64,000 nucleotides of DNA from Limnochorda sp. L945t (GTDB taxonomy: Bacteria; Bacillota; Limnochordia; Limnochordales; Geochordaceae). The translations under genes and the position numbers were made by a program. The DNA lies in NCBI RefSeq assembly GCF_035593305.1, contig NZ_CP141615.1:806001-870000 (forward strand), written 5' to 3'. Positions 42,708-53,301 of this stretch are shown in pieces (position 1 is the first letter of the stretch; every line of letters starts with the position of its first letter). The notes under the pieces are model-generated. The model was not told where the DNA came from and ran no database searches. It worked only from the letters and a program-made list of their open reading frames with translations.

Positions 42708-43962
42708 TGGATCCTGTCCCGGATGAACGGCTCCGACGATGGCGGGACCCTCGGGTGCCCAACAACGGGGCGCCGGCCGCGTCGTCGTAACTGCGGAACG
42801 GGCGCGCCGGCGCCCTCGTCCCCGGGATCCGGAAGAACTCCTGCAGGATCATCGCCCCGGCACCGATGGCCGGGGCATCTTCTCCCAGCGTCGAAACGAC
42901 GATGCGAACGTGGCTCCGGATGGAAGGCATGGCCCGCTGCTCGACCACCCGCCGCACCGCGTTGAGGATCGAGGGGCCGCCGCGGGCCATGGGGCCGCCG
43001 ATGACGACGACGTCCGGATCGAACGTGTGGAGCGCGTTGGCGATCCCGATGCCCAGGTACTCTCCCACCCGGGCCAGTGCGGCGATGGCGGCCGGGTCGC
43101 CTCGCTCCGCGGCCTGGAAGACGGCTTCGGCGCTCAGCGTGGTGGGCCCGGTGTCGGCACCCCTCCGCACCAGCCCGGTGAGCGCGCGCTGCGATACGAA
43201 GGTCTCCAGACAGCCGCGGTTACCACAGTTGCACAACGGCCCGGCCGGGTCCACAGTGGTATGGCCGAACTCCCCGGCCATGCCGCGAGCGCCGCGGTAG
43301 ATCTCACCGTCGATGATGATGCCGGCGCCGACGCCCACGCCGACATTGAGGAAAAACAGATGGCCGGCGCCTTCCAGTGCCCCTGCCCATACCTCGGCCA
43401 GGGCTCCGGTGTTGCCGTCGTTTTCCACCCGTACGGGAACGTCGAACCGCCGCCGCAGCAAATCGCCCACGGGTACGTCCTGCCAGCCGAGGTTAGGGGC
43501 GAACAACAACCGGCCCGTCTCGTCCTCGACCAGACCGGGTACCGCCACTCCGATACCGAGCAACCCCAGGGGGGCCGGCGGAACGGACGCCACCGCCTCC
43601 TCGATCAGGTGAGCCAGCCGCTCGACCTCCTCCCCCGGGTTGGCGGAGCCCGGCTCGAGGATGCGCTTTCGCCAGACGACCTGTCCGTGCAGGTTGAGCA
43701 TCACGACGAGCAGGTAGTCGACGCCGAGGTCCGCACCGATCACGGTGCCGGCCGAAGCGTTGAGGGTGACCAGTTTGGGACGCCGGCCGCCGGTGGACGG
43801 ACCCGTGCCGATCTCCTTGACGAGCTGGCGCGCCAGCAGGGCTTCCAGGAGACCGGAGGCCGTAGCTTTGTGAAGACCCGTGATGCGGGCGATGTCCGCG
43901 CGGGACATCGGCCCCCTCAGGCGCAGGAGGTTGAGGACCACGGCCTCATTGCGCGCCCTCAT
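42703..43962 (-). CDS. ROK-family repressor (NagC/XylR type)
   Basis: A 419-residue transcriptional regulator. The N-terminal winged helix reads VVLNLLRLRGPMSRADIARITGLHKATASGLLEALLARQLV. The ROK domain has VIGADLGVDYLLVVMLN, ENDGNTGALAEVWAG, GEFGHTTVDPAGPLCNCGNRGCLETFVS with the zinc ligands, and VVIGGPMARGG. The usual domain ends near AGAMILQEFFRIPG; the last 45 residues are Arg/Gly/Ser-rich and may be new coding sequence created by the deletion that removed the start of the chemoreceptor. It is divergent from a sugar ABC operon, which it probably controls. Confidence 0.92.
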   Translation of the reverse strand: MRARNEAVVLNLLRLRGPMSRADIARITGLHKATASGLLEALLARQLVKEIGTGPSTGGRRPKLVTLNASAGTVIGADLGVDYLLVVMLNLHGQVVWRKRILEPGSANPGEEVERLAHLIEEAVASVPPAPLGLLGIGVAVPGLVEDETGRLLFAPNLGWQDVPVGDLLRRRFDVPVRVENDGNTGALAEVWAGALEGAGHLFFLNVGVGVGAGIIIDGEIYRGARGMAGEFGHTTVDPAGPLCNCGNRGCLETFVSQRALTGLVRRGADTGPTTLSAEAVFQAAERGDPAAIAALARVGEYLGIGIANALHTFDPDVVVIGGPMARGGPSILNAVRRVVEQRAMPSIRSHVRIVVSTLGEDAPAIGAGAMILQEFFRIPGTRAPARPFRSYDDAAGAPLLGTRGSRHRRSRSSGTGSR

Positions 43963-44009
43963 GAGGGAGTGGTGGGCAGTGGGGCCGGAGAAGTCCAGGA
44001 GATGTCACC

Positions 44010-44026
44010 TCATTCATCGAGAATGA
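44010..44026. promoter_or_regulatory. candidate ROK-repressor operator, site 1
   Basis: A perfect 6-5-6 inverted repeat, TCATTC-ATCGA-GAATGA, lies 48 bases upstream of the ROK repressor start. AT-rich palindromes of this size near the regulator's own promoter are typical of NagC/XylR-type sites. Binding is inferred. Confidence 0.45.
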
Positions 44027-44142
44027 CAACCAAGCCGTGCGACTTCCTCTTCGGGCCTGCGACAATCTTATCCGGCGAGGAGGGCCGGATCAAGGGAAAC
44101 ACGGTTTCAGAAGCTCCCCGGTTGCCCCGGCGCTTCCTGTAG

Positions 44143-44157
44143 GAATGATGCACATTC
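44143..44157. promoter_or_regulatory. candidate ROK-repressor operator, site 2
   Basis: A perfect 5-5-5 inverted repeat, GAATG-ATGCA-CATTC, uses the same pentamers as site 1 in reversed order. It lies 210 bases before the binding-protein gene. Whether both are contacted by one regulator is not known. Confidence 0.35.
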
Positions 44158-44366
44158 GCACCGGATGCGCGAGTCTCATATCGGTTTCCGGCACACGGAC
44201 CGGAGGGAAGGATTTTCGCTTCCCCGTGCCGTACTCATGGGGCGAAATGGTTGTCGTCGGCAACTAAGTCTACCTGGACGGGGGTGGTCGCGCGCCCGGT
44301 GTACCGGCCAGCGGGAAGCGTGTGCGCCAAAGGAGACGAAGGAAGCGAAGGAGAGGGTGACCGGAG

Positions 44367-45632
44367 ATGCGATGGCGCGGCATCCGAGCGCTCCTGGTAG
44401 CGCTCGCAGTCGTTGCGGTCTCTTTGGCCGGGCCCGTTTCGGCCCTGGCAGCGCCTGCTCAAGAGCTCGAAATCTTCTCCTGGTGGTCGGGCGACGAGGG
44501 GCCGGCCCTTGAGGCGCTCATCGCCCGTTACCAGCAGCTCTACCCGAACGTAAAGGTCATCAACGCGACGGTGGCCGGTGGGGCGGGCGTGGCCGCCAAG
44601 GCCGTGCTGAAGACCCGCATGCTCGGGGGCTATCCGCCCGACACGTTCCAGGTGCACGCCGGCCAGGAGCTCATCGGCACGTGGGTCGTCGCCAACCGCA
44701 TGGAGGACCTCACCTGGCTGTACAAGCAGGAAGGCTGGCGTTCGGTCCTGCCCGAGGGGCTCATCAAGCTTCTCAGCACGGACAAAGGTATCTGGTCGGT
44801 CCCCGTCAACATCCACCGCTCCAACGTGCTGTGGTACATCCCTCGCAACCTGCAGAAGTGGGGTGTCAAGGCTCCCGCCACGTGGGATGACTTCCTCAAG
44901 ATCGCCCCGTCGCTGAAGGAGAAGGGCGTGACCCCGCTCGCTCTTGGCGAGAACTGGACGGCCTCGCACCTCTGGGAGAGCGTGGCCCTGTCCAAGCTGG
45001 GGCCGGAGAAGTGGCAGGCCCTGTGGGAAGGAAAGCTCTCCTGGACGAGCCCCGAGGTCCTCGACGTGTGGAAGCTGTTCGGCCAGATCCTGCAATACAC
45101 CAACGCGGACGCGCCTTCGCTGAGCTGGCAGCAGGCCATTGACATGGTGGTCAACGGCCAGGCCGCGTTCAACGTCATGGGCGACTGGGCCGCGGGCTAC
45201 ATGACCACCACGCTCAAGCTGAAGCCGGGCACCGACTTCGCATGGGCGCCCTCCCCGGGTACCCGCGGGATCTTCATGATGCTGTCCGACACCTTCGGGT
45301 TGCCGGTGGGCGCGCCGCACCGGGACCACACGGTAGCGTGGCTGCGCATGCTGGGTAGCCGCGAAGCCCAGGACATCTTCAACCCGCTGAAGGGATCGAT
45401 CAGCCCGCGCACCGACAGCGATCTGTCCAAGTACAACGACTACCTGAAGAGCGCCGCTCAGGACTGGCGCACCAACAAGATCGTGGGCAGCCTGGTTCAC
45501 GGGGTCGTGGCCAACGAGCGCTTCATGAACGACTTTGCCACGGTCATGGAGATCTTCCTCAACACCCGCGATGCGCAGGCTGCGAGCAACGCCGCTCAGG
45601 CCATCGCCATCCAGGCAGGCATTGCGAAGTGA
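44367..45632 (+). CDS. sugar ABC transporter substrate-binding protein, glucose/mannose type
   Basis: A 421-residue CUT1 binding protein with a signal peptide ([30 protein letters not shown]). It resembles the glucose/mannose binders of Thermus and Pseudomonas (GtsA): [84 protein letters not shown]. The Trp-rich ligand site supports a monosaccharide ligand. It is the first gene of a three-gene operon divergent from a ROK repressor. Confidence 0.92.
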   Translation: MRWRGIRALLVALAVVAVSLAGPVSALAAPAQELEIFSWWSGDEGPALEALIARYQQLYPNVKVINATVAGGAGVAAKAVLKTRMLGGYPPDTFQVHAGQELIGTWVVANRMEDLTWLYKQEGWRSVLPEGLIKLLSTDKGIWSVPVNIHRSNVLWYIPRNLQKWGVKAPATWDDFLKIAPSLKEKGVTPLALGENWTASHLWESVALSKLGPEKWQALWEGKLSWTSPEVLDVWKLFGQILQYTNADAPSLSWQQAIDMVVNGQAAFNVMGDWAAGYMTTTLKLKPGTDFAWAPSPGTRGIFMMLSDTFGLPVGAPHRDHTVAWLRMLGSREAQDIFNPLKGSISPRTDSDLSKYNDYLKSAAQDWRTNKIVGSLVHGVVANERFMNDFATVMEIFLNTRDAQAASNAAQAIAIQAGIAK

Positions 45633-45748
45633 TGCCGAAAGCGTCCTAGAGCGTGGGCCACGAAGACAACCTGCACGGCCGGGGCGGGACCTGAGGCTCC
45701 CGCTCCGGTCATCCGGCAGGTGCGCTGGGGTAGAGGGGAAGGCGCCCG

Positions 45749-46870
45749 GTGGGTTCCCGAAGAGACCGCATCCTCGCGATCTTGATGCTGTCGCCGTCGC
45801 TGGTGCTGCTGGCCATCTTCGTGTACGGCTTCATCGGCCGGACGGTGTACCTCTCCTTGACCGACTGGGGCCGACAAATGGCGCTGGCTCTCCATCCGAC
45901 GATCCACTTCGTGGGGCTCGACAACTACCGGGAACTCTTCACCGGGTTCCTCGACGTCCGGTTCCGCCAGGACCTGGTCAACATGCTCTACTTCACGTTG
46001 CTCTTCGTGGGAGCGAGCCTCTCGTTGGGACTGGCGCTGGCCATCCTGATCGATCAGCAGGTGCGCGGCGAGGCCATCTTCCGCACCATCTTCTTGTTTC
46101 CCATGTCGCTTTCACTTGTCGTGACGGGCACCATGTGGCGCTGGGTGCTCCAGCCCCGGGGCGGTGTCAACGTACTGCCGGCGATGATCGGACGTGAGCC
46201 GTGGACGTTTCTGTGGTTGAGCAGCCGATCCCAGTACCTGCGCTTCGATTGGCAGCATCTCCCCCGGTACCTGGGCGTCGGGATCGCCATCGCGCTGGCC
46301 CTGGTCGCATCCGTCGGGCTTCGGAGGAGGCGGCGGCTCGGGCCTGCGCTGGCCGGGGTGGCGGCGGGGGCCACCCTGGGGTGGGCGCTTTTCGGGCCCG
46401 GCTCGCACGTCAAGCTGCTGCCCTTCCCCGAACTGCACGGGTTCAACGACGCCCTGATCGGAGTCGTGCTCGCTGCCACCTGGCAGATGGCGGGGTATAC
46501 CATGGCGCTTTACCTGGCGGGGCTCCGGGGGGTACCCTCCGAGCTCCGGGAGGCGGCGCGCGTGGATGGGGCGAGCGAGCTGCAAGTCTACCGGTATGTC
46601 GACCTCCCGCTCCTCAAGCCCATCACGCTCAGCGCGCTCATCATCCTCGGGCACATCGCCCTCAAGATCTTCGACCTGGTCTTTGCCATGGCGGGACCCG
46701 ACAACGCTCCGACCAGCGTCCCGGCCATCTCGATGTACCTGACCACCTTCCGGGGCAACCAGTTGGCCAAAGGAGCCTCCATCGCCGTGATTCTGCTCAT
46801 CATGGTGTCGGTGCTCATCATCCCGTACCTGGTCAACGCTTTCCGGTCGCGGCGGGCTGAGCTGGGATGA
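45749..46870 (+). CDS. sugar ABC transporter permease with internal insertion, MalF/GtsB type
   Basis: A 373-residue CUT1 permease, about 75 residues longer than usual. The core is normal: [34 protein letters not shown] at the start and EAA loop [31 protein letters not shown] near residue 275. Between helices 3 and 4 (about 150-225) there is an extra stretch with two hydrophobic segments ([18 protein letters not shown] and [16 protein letters not shown]) joined by an Arg-rich turn. The start is GTG. The stop overlaps the next permease gene by four bases. Confidence 0.9.
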   Translation: MGSRRDRILAILMLSPSLVLLAIFVYGFIGRTVYLSLTDWGRQMALALHPTIHFVGLDNYRELFTGFLDVRFRQDLVNMLYFTLLFVGASLSLGLALAILIDQQVRGEAIFRTIFLFPMSLSLVVTGTMWRWVLQPRGGVNVLPAMIGREPWTFLWLSSRSQYLRFDWQHLPRYLGVGIAIALALVASVGLRRRRRLGPALAGVAAGATLGWALFGPGSHVKLLPFPELHGFNDALIGVVLAATWQMAGYTMALYLAGLRGVPSELREAARVDGASELQVYRYVDLPLLKPITLSALIILGHIALKIFDLVFAMAGPDNAPTSVPAISMYLTTFRGNQLAKGASIAVILLIMVSVLIIPYLVNAFRSRRAELG

Positions 46871-47688
46871 AGAAGGTACGCCCGGGGCGGCTCTTGATCT
46901 ACGCGGCGCTGGTGATGCTGGCCGCCGTCTATCTCGTGCCGGTCTACATGACGGTCATCACGAGCCTCAAGGCGCCCGAAGCCATCCAGCTGGCCAGTGC
47001 GTGGCTTCCTCCCGACCGGCCTCACTGGCAAAGCTACGCGACGGCCTGGGACCAGTTCGCTCCGAAGCTGAAGAACAGCCTCCTCCTGGCGGTGACGGCG
47101 ACCTTGCTGTCAGCGGCGCTCGGGAGTTTGAACGGGTACGTGCTTTCCAAATGGACCTTCCGCGGTGCCGGCGTCATTTTTCCCTTGATGGTCTTCGGGA
47201 TGTTCATACCTTATCAGAGCATTCTGATTCCTCTGTTTCAGTTCCTGCGTAACATCAATCTTTACGGCGGGCTGCCCGGGCTGATCCTGGTGCACGTCGT
47301 GTACGGGCTGCCCATCACGACCCTGCTCTTTCGCAACTTCTACGCCGAAATCCCCGACGAACTGGTGAGCTCGGCGTCGATCGACGGCGGCGACTTTTTC
47401 CGCATCTACCGCTGGATCATGCTGCCGCTGTCGGGCCCGGCGTTCGTGGTGGTGGCCATCTGGCAGTTCACCCAGATATGGAACGAGTTCCTGTTCGCCG
47501 TGACCCTGACCCGGCCGGATGCGCAGCCCGTGACCGTTGCCCTGGCCAACCTGGCCGGGGGCCAGGCGGTCTACTGGAACCTCCCCACGGCGGGCTCCAT
47601 CCTGGCCGCCCTGCCGACGGTGCTCGTCTACATCCTGCTGGGGCGATTCTTCATGCGGGGACTCCTGGCCGGCGCGTTGAAGGGCTGA
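46867..47688 (+). CDS. sugar ABC transporter permease, MalG/GtsC type
   Basis: A 273-residue CUT1 permease, second membrane subunit of the glucose/mannose-type system. It has [49 protein letters not shown], and the EAA loop [32 protein letters not shown], with [15 protein letters not shown]. It overlaps the MalF-type gene by ATGA. No ATPase gene follows, so a shared one must be used. Confidence 0.93.
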   Translation: MKKVRPGRLLIYAALVMLAAVYLVPVYMTVITSLKAPEAIQLASAWLPPDRPHWQSYATAWDQFAPKLKNSLLLAVTATLLSAALGSLNGYVLSKWTFRGAGVIFPLMVFGMFIPYQSILIPLFQFLRNINLYGGLPGLILVHVVYGLPITTLLFRNFYAEIPDELVSSASIDGGDFFRIYRWIMLPLSGPAFVVVAIWQFTQIWNEFLFAVTLTRPDAQPVTVALANLAGGQAVYWNLPTAGSILAALPTVLVYILLGRFFMRGLLAGALKG

Positions 47689-47788
47689 GCAACGCAGGAG
47701 TACCCGAGGAGGCGGCCGCCCACGGGCGGGCCCAACTGCGGGCACGAACCGAGGGGCCGCCGGTCCGGCGACGCCGTCCAGGCCAGCC

Positions 47789-47817
47789 TTGACAAGGCGC
47801 GCGGCGTCCGGTAGACT
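47789..47817 (+). promoter_or_regulatory. sigma-A-type promoter for tRNA-Gly
   Basis: TTGACA and TAGACT are separated by exactly 17 bases, a near-consensus housekeeping promoter. It lies 49 bases before the mature tRNA-Gly. Confidence 0.85.
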
Positions 47818-47865
47818 CCCGCTTGGGGCGGCGAGGCAGCGGGTGCCGCCGGGGTTCTAGGGCGA

Positions 47866-47940
47866 GCGGATGTAGCTCAGCGGTAGAGCATCGCCTTGCC
47901 ATGGCGAGGGCCGCGGGTTCGAATCCCGTCATCCGCTCCA
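47866..47940 (+). tRNA. tRNA-Gly (anticodon GCC)
   Basis: A 75-nt tRNA with acceptor stem GCGGATG/CATCCGC, discriminator T and an encoded CCA. The anticodon stem TCGCC/GGCGA holds the loop TTGCCAT, giving anticodon GCC. D and T arms (GCTCAGCGGTAGAGC, CGGGTTCGAATCCCG) are normal. Confidence 0.97.
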
Positions 47941-47960
47941 TCCTTTGCGAAGTTCGGAAA

Positions 47961-47994
47961 CAGCCTGGTCGACCGAGTCGATCAGGCTGCTTTT
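47961..47994 (+). terminator. intrinsic terminator after tRNA-Gly
   Basis: CAGCCTG-G-TCGAC pairs with GTCGA-T-CAGGCTG around the short loop CGA, followed by CTTTT. It ends the tRNA transcript 21 bases after its CCA, before the tig gene. Confidence 0.9.
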
Positions 47995-48052
47995 GCGTTG
48001 CGGGGCCTCCATCGCCACGTCCTGCAGCGCCTCGGTGGAAGGAGCCACGTCG

Positions 48053-49480
48053 GTGAGCGTCAAGGCAACGGTCCAGGTCCTGGAAGGCAGCAAGGTCTCC
48101 CTGCAGGTCGAGGTGCCGGCCGACGAGGTGCAGCGCAGCCTCGACCAAGCTTACCAGCGCCTCGCCCGGCGGGTCCGGGTCCCCGGCTTTCGCCCCGGGC
48201 GGGTCCCGCCCCAGGTGCTGCGGGCCCGGTTGGGGCGCCAGCCCATCTACGACGAGGCGCTCGAGTACCTGCTTCCCCGGGCTTACCGGGAGGCGGTCGA
48301 GGACGCCCGCATCGAGCCGGTCGACGAGCCCCGGTTCGACGTGGTGCAGATGGAGGAGGACAAGCCGCTCGTCTTCAAGGCCGAGGTGACGGTCAAGCCC
48401 GAGGTCAAGCTGGGTGACACCAAGGGGATGCGGGTCGAGCGGCGGGTGGTGCGGGTCGGCGACGGCGACGTGGACCGCGTGCTGCGGCGGATCCAGGAGC
48501 GCTTCGCCGTGCTGGAGCCGGTGGACGAGGCGGTCCAGCGGGGCTACTACGCCGAGGTCGACTATGACGCCCTGCTGGATGGCAAGCCGTTCCGGGGAGG
48601 CGCTGCACGGGGCCGCACCATCGAGATCGGCCGGGACCAGGTGGCGCCCGGGTTCGACGAGGCCATTACGGGGGCCCGGGCCGGAGAAAGCCGGCAGTTC
48701 GAATTGACGCTGCCGGCGGACCATCCCACGAAGGATCTGGCCGGCAAGACCCTTTCCTTTCAGGTCACCGTGCAGGCCGTCAAGAAGAAGCGCCTGCCGG
48801 CCCTCGACGACGACCTGGCCAAGGACGTGGGCCCGTACGAGACGCTGGACGCCCTCAAGCAGGCGATCCGCGCGGAGCTCCAGGAGGTGGTCGAGCGCCG
48901 CGCCCGGGCCGGCGTGCGCCGCCAGGTGGTCGAGAAGGTCACCCAGGCCGCATCGGTCGAGGTGCCCGAGACCATGGTGCAGCGTCGCGCGGACCGGCTC
49001 TTGCGCAACTTCGCGGAGCGCCTCGCCATGCAGGGCCTCACGCTCGAGCGTTACCTCGAGCTTTCGGGCCGCTCGGCGAGCGAGCTCGTCAGCAGCATCG
49101 AGCCCGATGCCCGTCGGCAGATCCTGGAGGAACTCGTGCTGGACGCCGTGGCCCGCCAGGAGCAGCTGGAGCCCGACCCGGACGCGGTCGAAAAGCGCGT
49201 CGAGCAACTCATGGCCTCCTACCGGCAGGGGCAGGATGTGGGAGTGGCCTCCGAGAGGCCGCGCGGTGACCGGCGGCAGCGGGAGCAGCAGGCAAGGCTG
49301 GAAGCGCTCGAGGAAGAGGTCCGGGAGTCGGTCCGCACCTCCATGCGGCGTGACAAAGCGGTAGACTGGTTGGTGGAGCACGCCGAGGTCACCGAGCAGG
49401 AGGCCGAGGGCGGCATCGACGACGAGGCGGAGCTGGAGGCCATCCTGCGGGTGGAGCAGTCCCAGCAGCAACCGGCTTGA
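48053..49480 (+). CDS. tig: trigger factor, ribosome-bound chaperone and peptidyl-prolyl isomerase
   Basis: Trigger factor meets nascent chains at the ribosome exit. The 475-residue protein has the N-terminal ribosome-binding domain with the signature [15 protein letters not shown], a FKBP-type PPIase domain (about 150-245: [56 protein letters not shown]), and the helical C-terminal chaperone domain, here rich in Glu, Gln and Arg. The GTG at 48053 follows AAGGAG by eight bases; the frame is open further upstream through the tRNA terminator, which is non-coding. It begins the tig-clpP-clpX block. Confidence 0.95.
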   Translation: MSVKATVQVLEGSKVSLQVEVPADEVQRSLDQAYQRLARRVRVPGFRPGRVPPQVLRARLGRQPIYDEALEYLLPRAYREAVEDARIEPVDEPRFDVVQMEEDKPLVFKAEVTVKPEVKLGDTKGMRVERRVVRVGDGDVDRVLRRIQERFAVLEPVDEAVQRGYYAEVDYDALLDGKPFRGGAARGRTIEIGRDQVAPGFDEAITGARAGESRQFELTLPADHPTKDLAGKTLSFQVTVQAVKKKRLPALDDDLAKDVGPYETLDALKQAIRAELQEVVERRARAGVRRQVVEKVTQAASVEVPETMVQRRADRLLRNFAERLAMQGLTLERYLELSGRSASELVSSIEPDARRQILEELVLDAVARQEQLEPDPDAVEKRVEQLMASYRQGQDVGVASERPRGDRRQREQQARLEALEEEVRESVRTSMRRDKAVDWLVEHAEVTEQEAEGGIDDEAELEAILRVEQSQQQPA

Positions 49481-49499
49481 AGGAGGGGTGCAGTCTCCC

Positions 49500-50108
49500 A
49501 TGAGCACGTTGGTTCCCATCGTGGTGGAGCAGACGGCCCGGGGCGAGCGCGCCTACGACATCTACTCCCGCCTGCTCAAGGAACGCATCATCTTCGTCGG
49601 CGGCCCCATCGACGACTACGTGGCCAACCTGGTCATCGCCCAGATGCTCTTTCTCGCCGCCGAGGACCCGGAGAAGGAGATCTCGCTGTACATCAACAGC
49701 CCCGGTGGGCTGGTCTACGCCGGGCTCGCCATCTATGACACGATGCAGTACGTGAGCCCGCCGGTCTCCACCATCTGCATGGGCATGGCGGCGAGCATGG
49801 CCGCGCTGTTGCTCGCTGCCGGCGCCAAAGGGAAGCGCTACGCCCTGCCGTACTCACGTATCATGATCCACCAGCCGATGGGTGGCGTGAGGGGGCAGGC
49901 GACGGAGATCGAGATCGAGGCGAGGGAGATCCTGCGCCTCAAGCAGATCGGCAACGAGATCTTGAGCCGCCACACGGGCCAGCCCATGGACCGGATCGAG
50001 AAGGACACCGACCGCAACTTCTACATGTCGGCCGAGGAAGCCAAGGAGTACGGCATCATCGACGAGATCCTGCGGGAGGCCACGGGCCGACCGGGCGTGC
50101 GGCGGTAG
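49500..50108 (+). CDS. clpP: ATP-dependent Clp protease proteolytic subunit
   Basis: ClpP forms the double-heptamer serine protease that works with ClpX. The 202-residue protein has the catalytic Ser in [14 protein letters not shown], His in [14 protein letters not shown] and Asp in [15 protein letters not shown], with [19 protein letters not shown]. The ATG at 49500 gives the classic N terminus ([23 protein letters not shown]). An in-frame GTG at 49488 is too close to its AAGGAGGG. It lies 19 bases after tig. Confidence 0.97.
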   Translation: MSTLVPIVVEQTARGERAYDIYSRLLKERIIFVGGPIDDYVANLVIAQMLFLAAEDPEKEISLYINSPGGLVYAGLAIYDTMQYVSPPVSTICMGMAASMAALLLAAGAKGKRYALPYSRIMIHQPMGGVRGQATEIEIEAREILRLKQIGNEILSRHTGQPMDRIEKDTDRNFYMSAEEAKEYGIIDEILREATGRPGVRR

Positions 50109-50161
50109 GCGCTGGTATCATGGGCAAGCGCAGGCAGGGGAGCGGAGGAGACACGCCGGGC

Positions 50162-51436
50162 ATGTTCAAGTTCGGAGACGAAAAAGGACAGCTGAAGTGC
50201 TCCTTTTGCGGCAAGTCCCAGGAGCAGGTGAAGAAGCTCATTGCGGGGCCCGGCGTCTACATCTGCGACGAGTGCGTCGAGCTGTGCAACGAGATCATCG
50301 AGGACCAGACGGTCGAGGAGACCGACACCCAGCTCGGTACGCTCCCCAAACCCAAGGAGATCAAGGCGATCCTGGACCAGTACGTCATCGGTCAGGAGCA
50401 CGCCAAGAAAGTCCTCTCCGTGGCGGTGTACAACCACTACAAGCGCATCAACGCCGGCGTCGGGGCGGACGACGTGGAGCTGCAGAAGAGCAACGTGCTC
50501 CTGCTCGGGCCGACCGGCTCCGGTAAGACGCTGCTCGCCCAGACCCTCGCCCGCATCCTCAACGTCCCCTTCGCCATCGCCGACGCCACTTCCCTGACGG
50601 AGGCGGGCTACGTCGGCGAGGACGTCGAAAACATCCTGCTGCGCCTCATCCAAAACGCAGACTACGACGTGGAGCGGGCGGAGCGGGGCATCGTCTACAT
50701 CGACGAGATCGACAAGATCGCCCGCAAGTCGGAAAACCCCTCCATCACCCGGGACGTCTCCGGCGAGGGCGTGCAGCAAGCCCTCCTCAAGATCCTGGAG
50801 GGGACGGTCGCCAGCGTGCCGCCCCAGGGCGGGCGCAAGCACCCTCACCAGGAGTTCATCCAGATCGACACGACCAACATCCTGTTCATTTGCGGCGGGG
50901 CCTTCGAGAGCCTGGACAAGATCATCGAGCACCGCATCCAGCAAAAGAGCATGGGCTTCGGCGCCCCCATCGTGCGCAAGCAAGAACGCCAGATCGGCGA
51001 GGTCCTGCGCCAGGTCATGCCGGAGGACCTCCTCAAGTTCGGCATGATCCCCGAGTTCATTGGGCGGCTGCCCGTGGTGGTGGCCCTCGATGCGCTGACG
51101 CTGGACGACATGGTGCGCATCCTGGTCGAGCCGAAAAACGCCCTGATCAAGCAGTTCAAGAAGTTCCTGGAAATGGACGGCGTCGAGCTGGAGTTCACCG
51201 ATGACGCGGTGCGGGCCATCGCCCGCAAGGCGATGGAGCGCAAGAGCGGCGCCCGGGGTCTGCGGTCGGTATTGGAGGAGATCATGCTCGACGTGATGTA
51301 CGATGTGCCTTCGGCCGGAGACGTGAAGAAGTGCACGGTGACCGTCGAGGTGGTCGAGCGCAGGGAGCCGCCCCGGTTGATCCGGGTGGATCGGGCGACC
51401 AGGGCGGGGGCCAAGCGCCGGGAGGAGACGGCCTAG
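50162..51436 (+). CDS. clpX: ATP-dependent Clp protease ATP-binding subunit ClpX
   Basis: ClpX unfolds substrates and feeds them to ClpP. The 424-residue AAA+ protein begins with the zinc-binding domain (CSFCGKS and ICDECVELC), then Walker [18 protein letters not shown], pore loop GYVGEDVEN, Walker [15 protein letters not shown] and the C-terminal [16 protein letters not shown]. The ATG at 50162 starts exactly as other ClpX proteins do ([13 protein letters not shown]) and has AGGAG 11 bases upstream. The frame is also open to an ATG at 50120. It shows the family's [10 protein letters not shown] stretch. Confidence 0.96.
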   Translation: MFKFGDEKGQLKCSFCGKSQEQVKKLIAGPGVYICDECVELCNEIIEDQTVEETDTQLGTLPKPKEIKAILDQYVIGQEHAKKVLSVAVYNHYKRINAGVGADDVELQKSNVLLLGPTGSGKTLLAQTLARILNVPFAIADATSLTEAGYVGEDVENILLRLIQNADYDVERAERGIVYIDEIDKIARKSENPSITRDVSGEGVQQALLKILEGTVASVPPQGGRKHPHQEFIQIDTTNILFICGGAFESLDKIIEHRIQQKSMGFGAPIVRKQERQIGEVLRQVMPEDLLKFGMIPEFIGRLPVVVALDALTLDDMVRILVEPKNALIKQFKKFLEMDGVELEFTDDAVRAIARKAMERKSGARGLRSVLEEIMLDVMYDVPSAGDVKKCTVTVEVVERREPPRLIRVDRATRAGAKRREETA

Positions 51437-51445
51437 CTCGCAAGC

Positions 51446-51480
51446 AAAGGCCGGCGGCCAGGGGCCGCCGGCCTTTTCGC
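51446..51480 (+). terminator. intrinsic terminator after clpX
   Basis: AAAGGCCGGCGGCC pairs perfectly with GGCCGCCGGCC around a three-base loop and is followed by TTTT. It closes the tig-clpP-clpX unit. Confidence 0.92.
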
Positions 51481-51569
51481 GCCCGATCGCACCGTTTGGA
51501 GGCGGGCGCCGCGCGGCATACTAGCCACTGCCTGGAAACCGGCCAGGACGGTCTCCACGGGGGTGGCCC

Positions 51570-53225
51570 ATGGATCTGGTCGCTTTGTTCGCGCTGGTCA
51601 ACCTGTTCTTTGCCGCGGTCACGGGCCTTTACTTCTTCAACCTCCTGCGGGCGCAGCAGGTCAATCGCTCGGCCATCGACCGGGAAGCCCGCAAAGAGCT
51701 CGAACGGCTGCGCAAGCTGCGCTCCAACTCCTTGACCCAACCCCTGGCGGAGCGCACGCGCCCCACCAGCTTCGAGGAAGTGGTCGGCCAGGAGGAGGGC
51801 GTGCGGGCGCTGCGCGCCGCGCTGTGCGGGCCCAACCCCCAACACGTCATCATCTACGGCCCGCCGGGCGTGGGCAAGACGGCCGCGGCCCGGCTCGTGC
51901 TCGAAGAGGCCAAGCGCAACCCCCTTTCGCCGTTCAAGCCCGATGCCCGCTTCGTGGAGGTGGACGCCACCGCGTCCCGCTTCGACGACCGGGGGATCGC
52001 CGATCCCCTGCTCGGTTCCGTGCACGACCCCATCTACCAGGGGGCCGGGCCCATGGGGATCGCGGGCATCCCCCAGCCCAAGCCGGGTGCGGTGACCAAG
52101 GCCCACGGGGGGGTGCTCTTCATCGACGAGCTCGGGGAGCTGCATCCCATCCAGCTCAACCGCCTGCTGAAGGTCCTCGAGGATCGCAAGGTCTTCTTCG
52201 AGAGCGCCTACTACTCGAGCGAGGACTCCAACATCCCGCCCCACATCCACGACATCTTCCAGAACGGGCTGCCGGCCGACTTCCGCCTCATCGGGGCCAC
52301 GACCCGGCTCCCGGAGGAGATATCCCCGGCCATCCGGTCCCGGTGCATCGAGATCTTCTTCAAGCCGCTCACCCCTGACGACGTGGCCCGCATCGCCACC
52401 AACGCCGCGCAGAAGATTGGGCTTCCCCTGGAGCCGGGGGCCGTCGAAGTGGTCCGCCGGTACGCCTCCAACGGGCGGGAAGCGGTCAACATGGTGCAGG
52501 TGGCAGCAGGTCTGGTGGTCTCCGAGGGGCGCGACCGGATCGCCCGGGCCGACCTCGAGTGGGTGGTCAACCACAGCCAGCTCACGCCCCGGCCCGACGT
52601 ACAGGTCCGGCACGAGCCCCAGGTCGGGTGCGTCTACGGGCTGGCGGTCTGGGGCCCCAACGCCGGTATGGTGGTCGAAATCGAGGCCACCGCCGCGCCG
52701 GCGGCCGGCCCGGGCACAGGCAGGCTCACCGTCACGGGCGTGACCGAGGAGGAGGAGATGACCGGCGTCGGGCGCACCGTGCGGCGCAAGAGCCTGGCCA
52801 TGAGCTCGGTGCAGGTGCTGGCAACGGTGCTCGAGGCGCACTTCGGGGTGCACGTGCGCGACTACGACGTTCACCTCAACTTCCCGGGCGGCGCACCGGT
52901 GGACGGCCCGTCGGCCGGGGCAGCCATGGCGCTTGCCGCGTACTCGGCCATCACGGGCCGGGCGGTGCAGCCGGCCGTGGCCATCACCGGCGAGCTGTCG
53001 GTGCGGGGGCTGCTCAAGCCGGTGGGGGGCATCGTCCCGAAGGTAGAAGCGGCCCGCCGTGCCGGCATCCGGAGCGTGATCATTCCCCGGGAAAACCACC
53101 TGGAGATCTTTGGGTACGCCGAGGGAATCGAAGTCGTGCCGGCGGTCACGATGCAGGACGTGCTCGACCGGGCCCTGGAACCGGCGCCCCGGGAAGCTTT
53201 GACGGCCTGTTCCGGGGCAGGGTAA
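51570..53225 (+). CDS. lonB: ATP-dependent protease LonB, membrane-anchored
   Basis: LonB is the Lon-type protease of spore-forming Firmicutes. The 551-residue protein starts with a membrane helix ([24 protein letters not shown]), then an AAA+ domain with Walker [16 protein letters not shown] and sensor/Walker [17 protein letters not shown]. The Lon protease domain follows, with the Ser of [15 protein letters not shown] and the Lys of [14 protein letters not shown] as catalytic dyad. In Bacillus it is made in the forespore under sigma-F; no such promoter was identified here. It precedes lonA, as in many Bacillota. Confidence 0.95.
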   Translation: MDLVALFALVNLFFAAVTGLYFFNLLRAQQVNRSAIDREARKELERLRKLRSNSLTQPLAERTRPTSFEEVVGQEEGVRALRAALCGPNPQHVIIYGPPGVGKTAAARLVLEEAKRNPLSPFKPDARFVEVDATASRFDDRGIADPLLGSVHDPIYQGAGPMGIAGIPQPKPGAVTKAHGGVLFIDELGELHPIQLNRLLKVLEDRKVFFESAYYSSEDSNIPPHIHDIFQNGLPADFRLIGATTRLPEEISPAIRSRCIEIFFKPLTPDDVARIATNAAQKIGLPLEPGAVEVVRRYASNGREAVNMVQVAAGLVVSEGRDRIARADLEWVVNHSQLTPRPDVQVRHEPQVGCVYGLAVWGPNAGMVVEIEATAAPAAGPGTGRLTVTGVTEEEEMTGVGRTVRRKSLAMSSVQVLATVLEAHFGVHVRDYDVHLNFPGGAPVDGPSAGAAMALAAYSAITGRAVQPAVAITGELSVRGLLKPVGGIVPKVEAARRAGIRSVIIPRENHLEIFGYAEGIEVVPAVTMQDVLDRALEPAPREALTACSGAG

Positions 53226-53240
53226 GATCGAAGGGCGGCC

Positions 53241-53273
53241 CGGCGCAACGGCTCGGGCGCCGTGGCGTTTTTT
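53241..53273 (+). terminator. possible terminator between lonB and lonA
   Basis: CGGCGC and GCGCCG form a six-pair stem with a ten-base loop. A run of six T follows five bases after the stem. The offset makes it weaker than the other terminators here. Confidence 0.4.
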
Positions 53274-53301
53274 CGAGCTTTGTCGGGTGGGGGGCGGTCG
53301 C

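Larger units (their letters stand above)
43963..44366. other. divergent regulatory region between ROK repressor and sugar ABC operon
   Basis: These 404 bases hold no convincing gene. They contain three inverted repeats: TCATTC-ATCGA-GAATGA (44010-44026), ATCCGGC-N7-GCCGGAT (44070-44090) and GAATG-ATGCA-CATTC (44143-44157). The last and first share the CATTC/GAATG half-site. No strong -35/-10 pair stands out in the plus direction. Confidence 0.4.

Noticed and set aside
44070-44090. ATCCGGC-N7-GCCGGAT hairpin as a terminator
   Set aside because: It lies in the divergent region between two gene starts and has no T-run; listed only as an inverted repeat.
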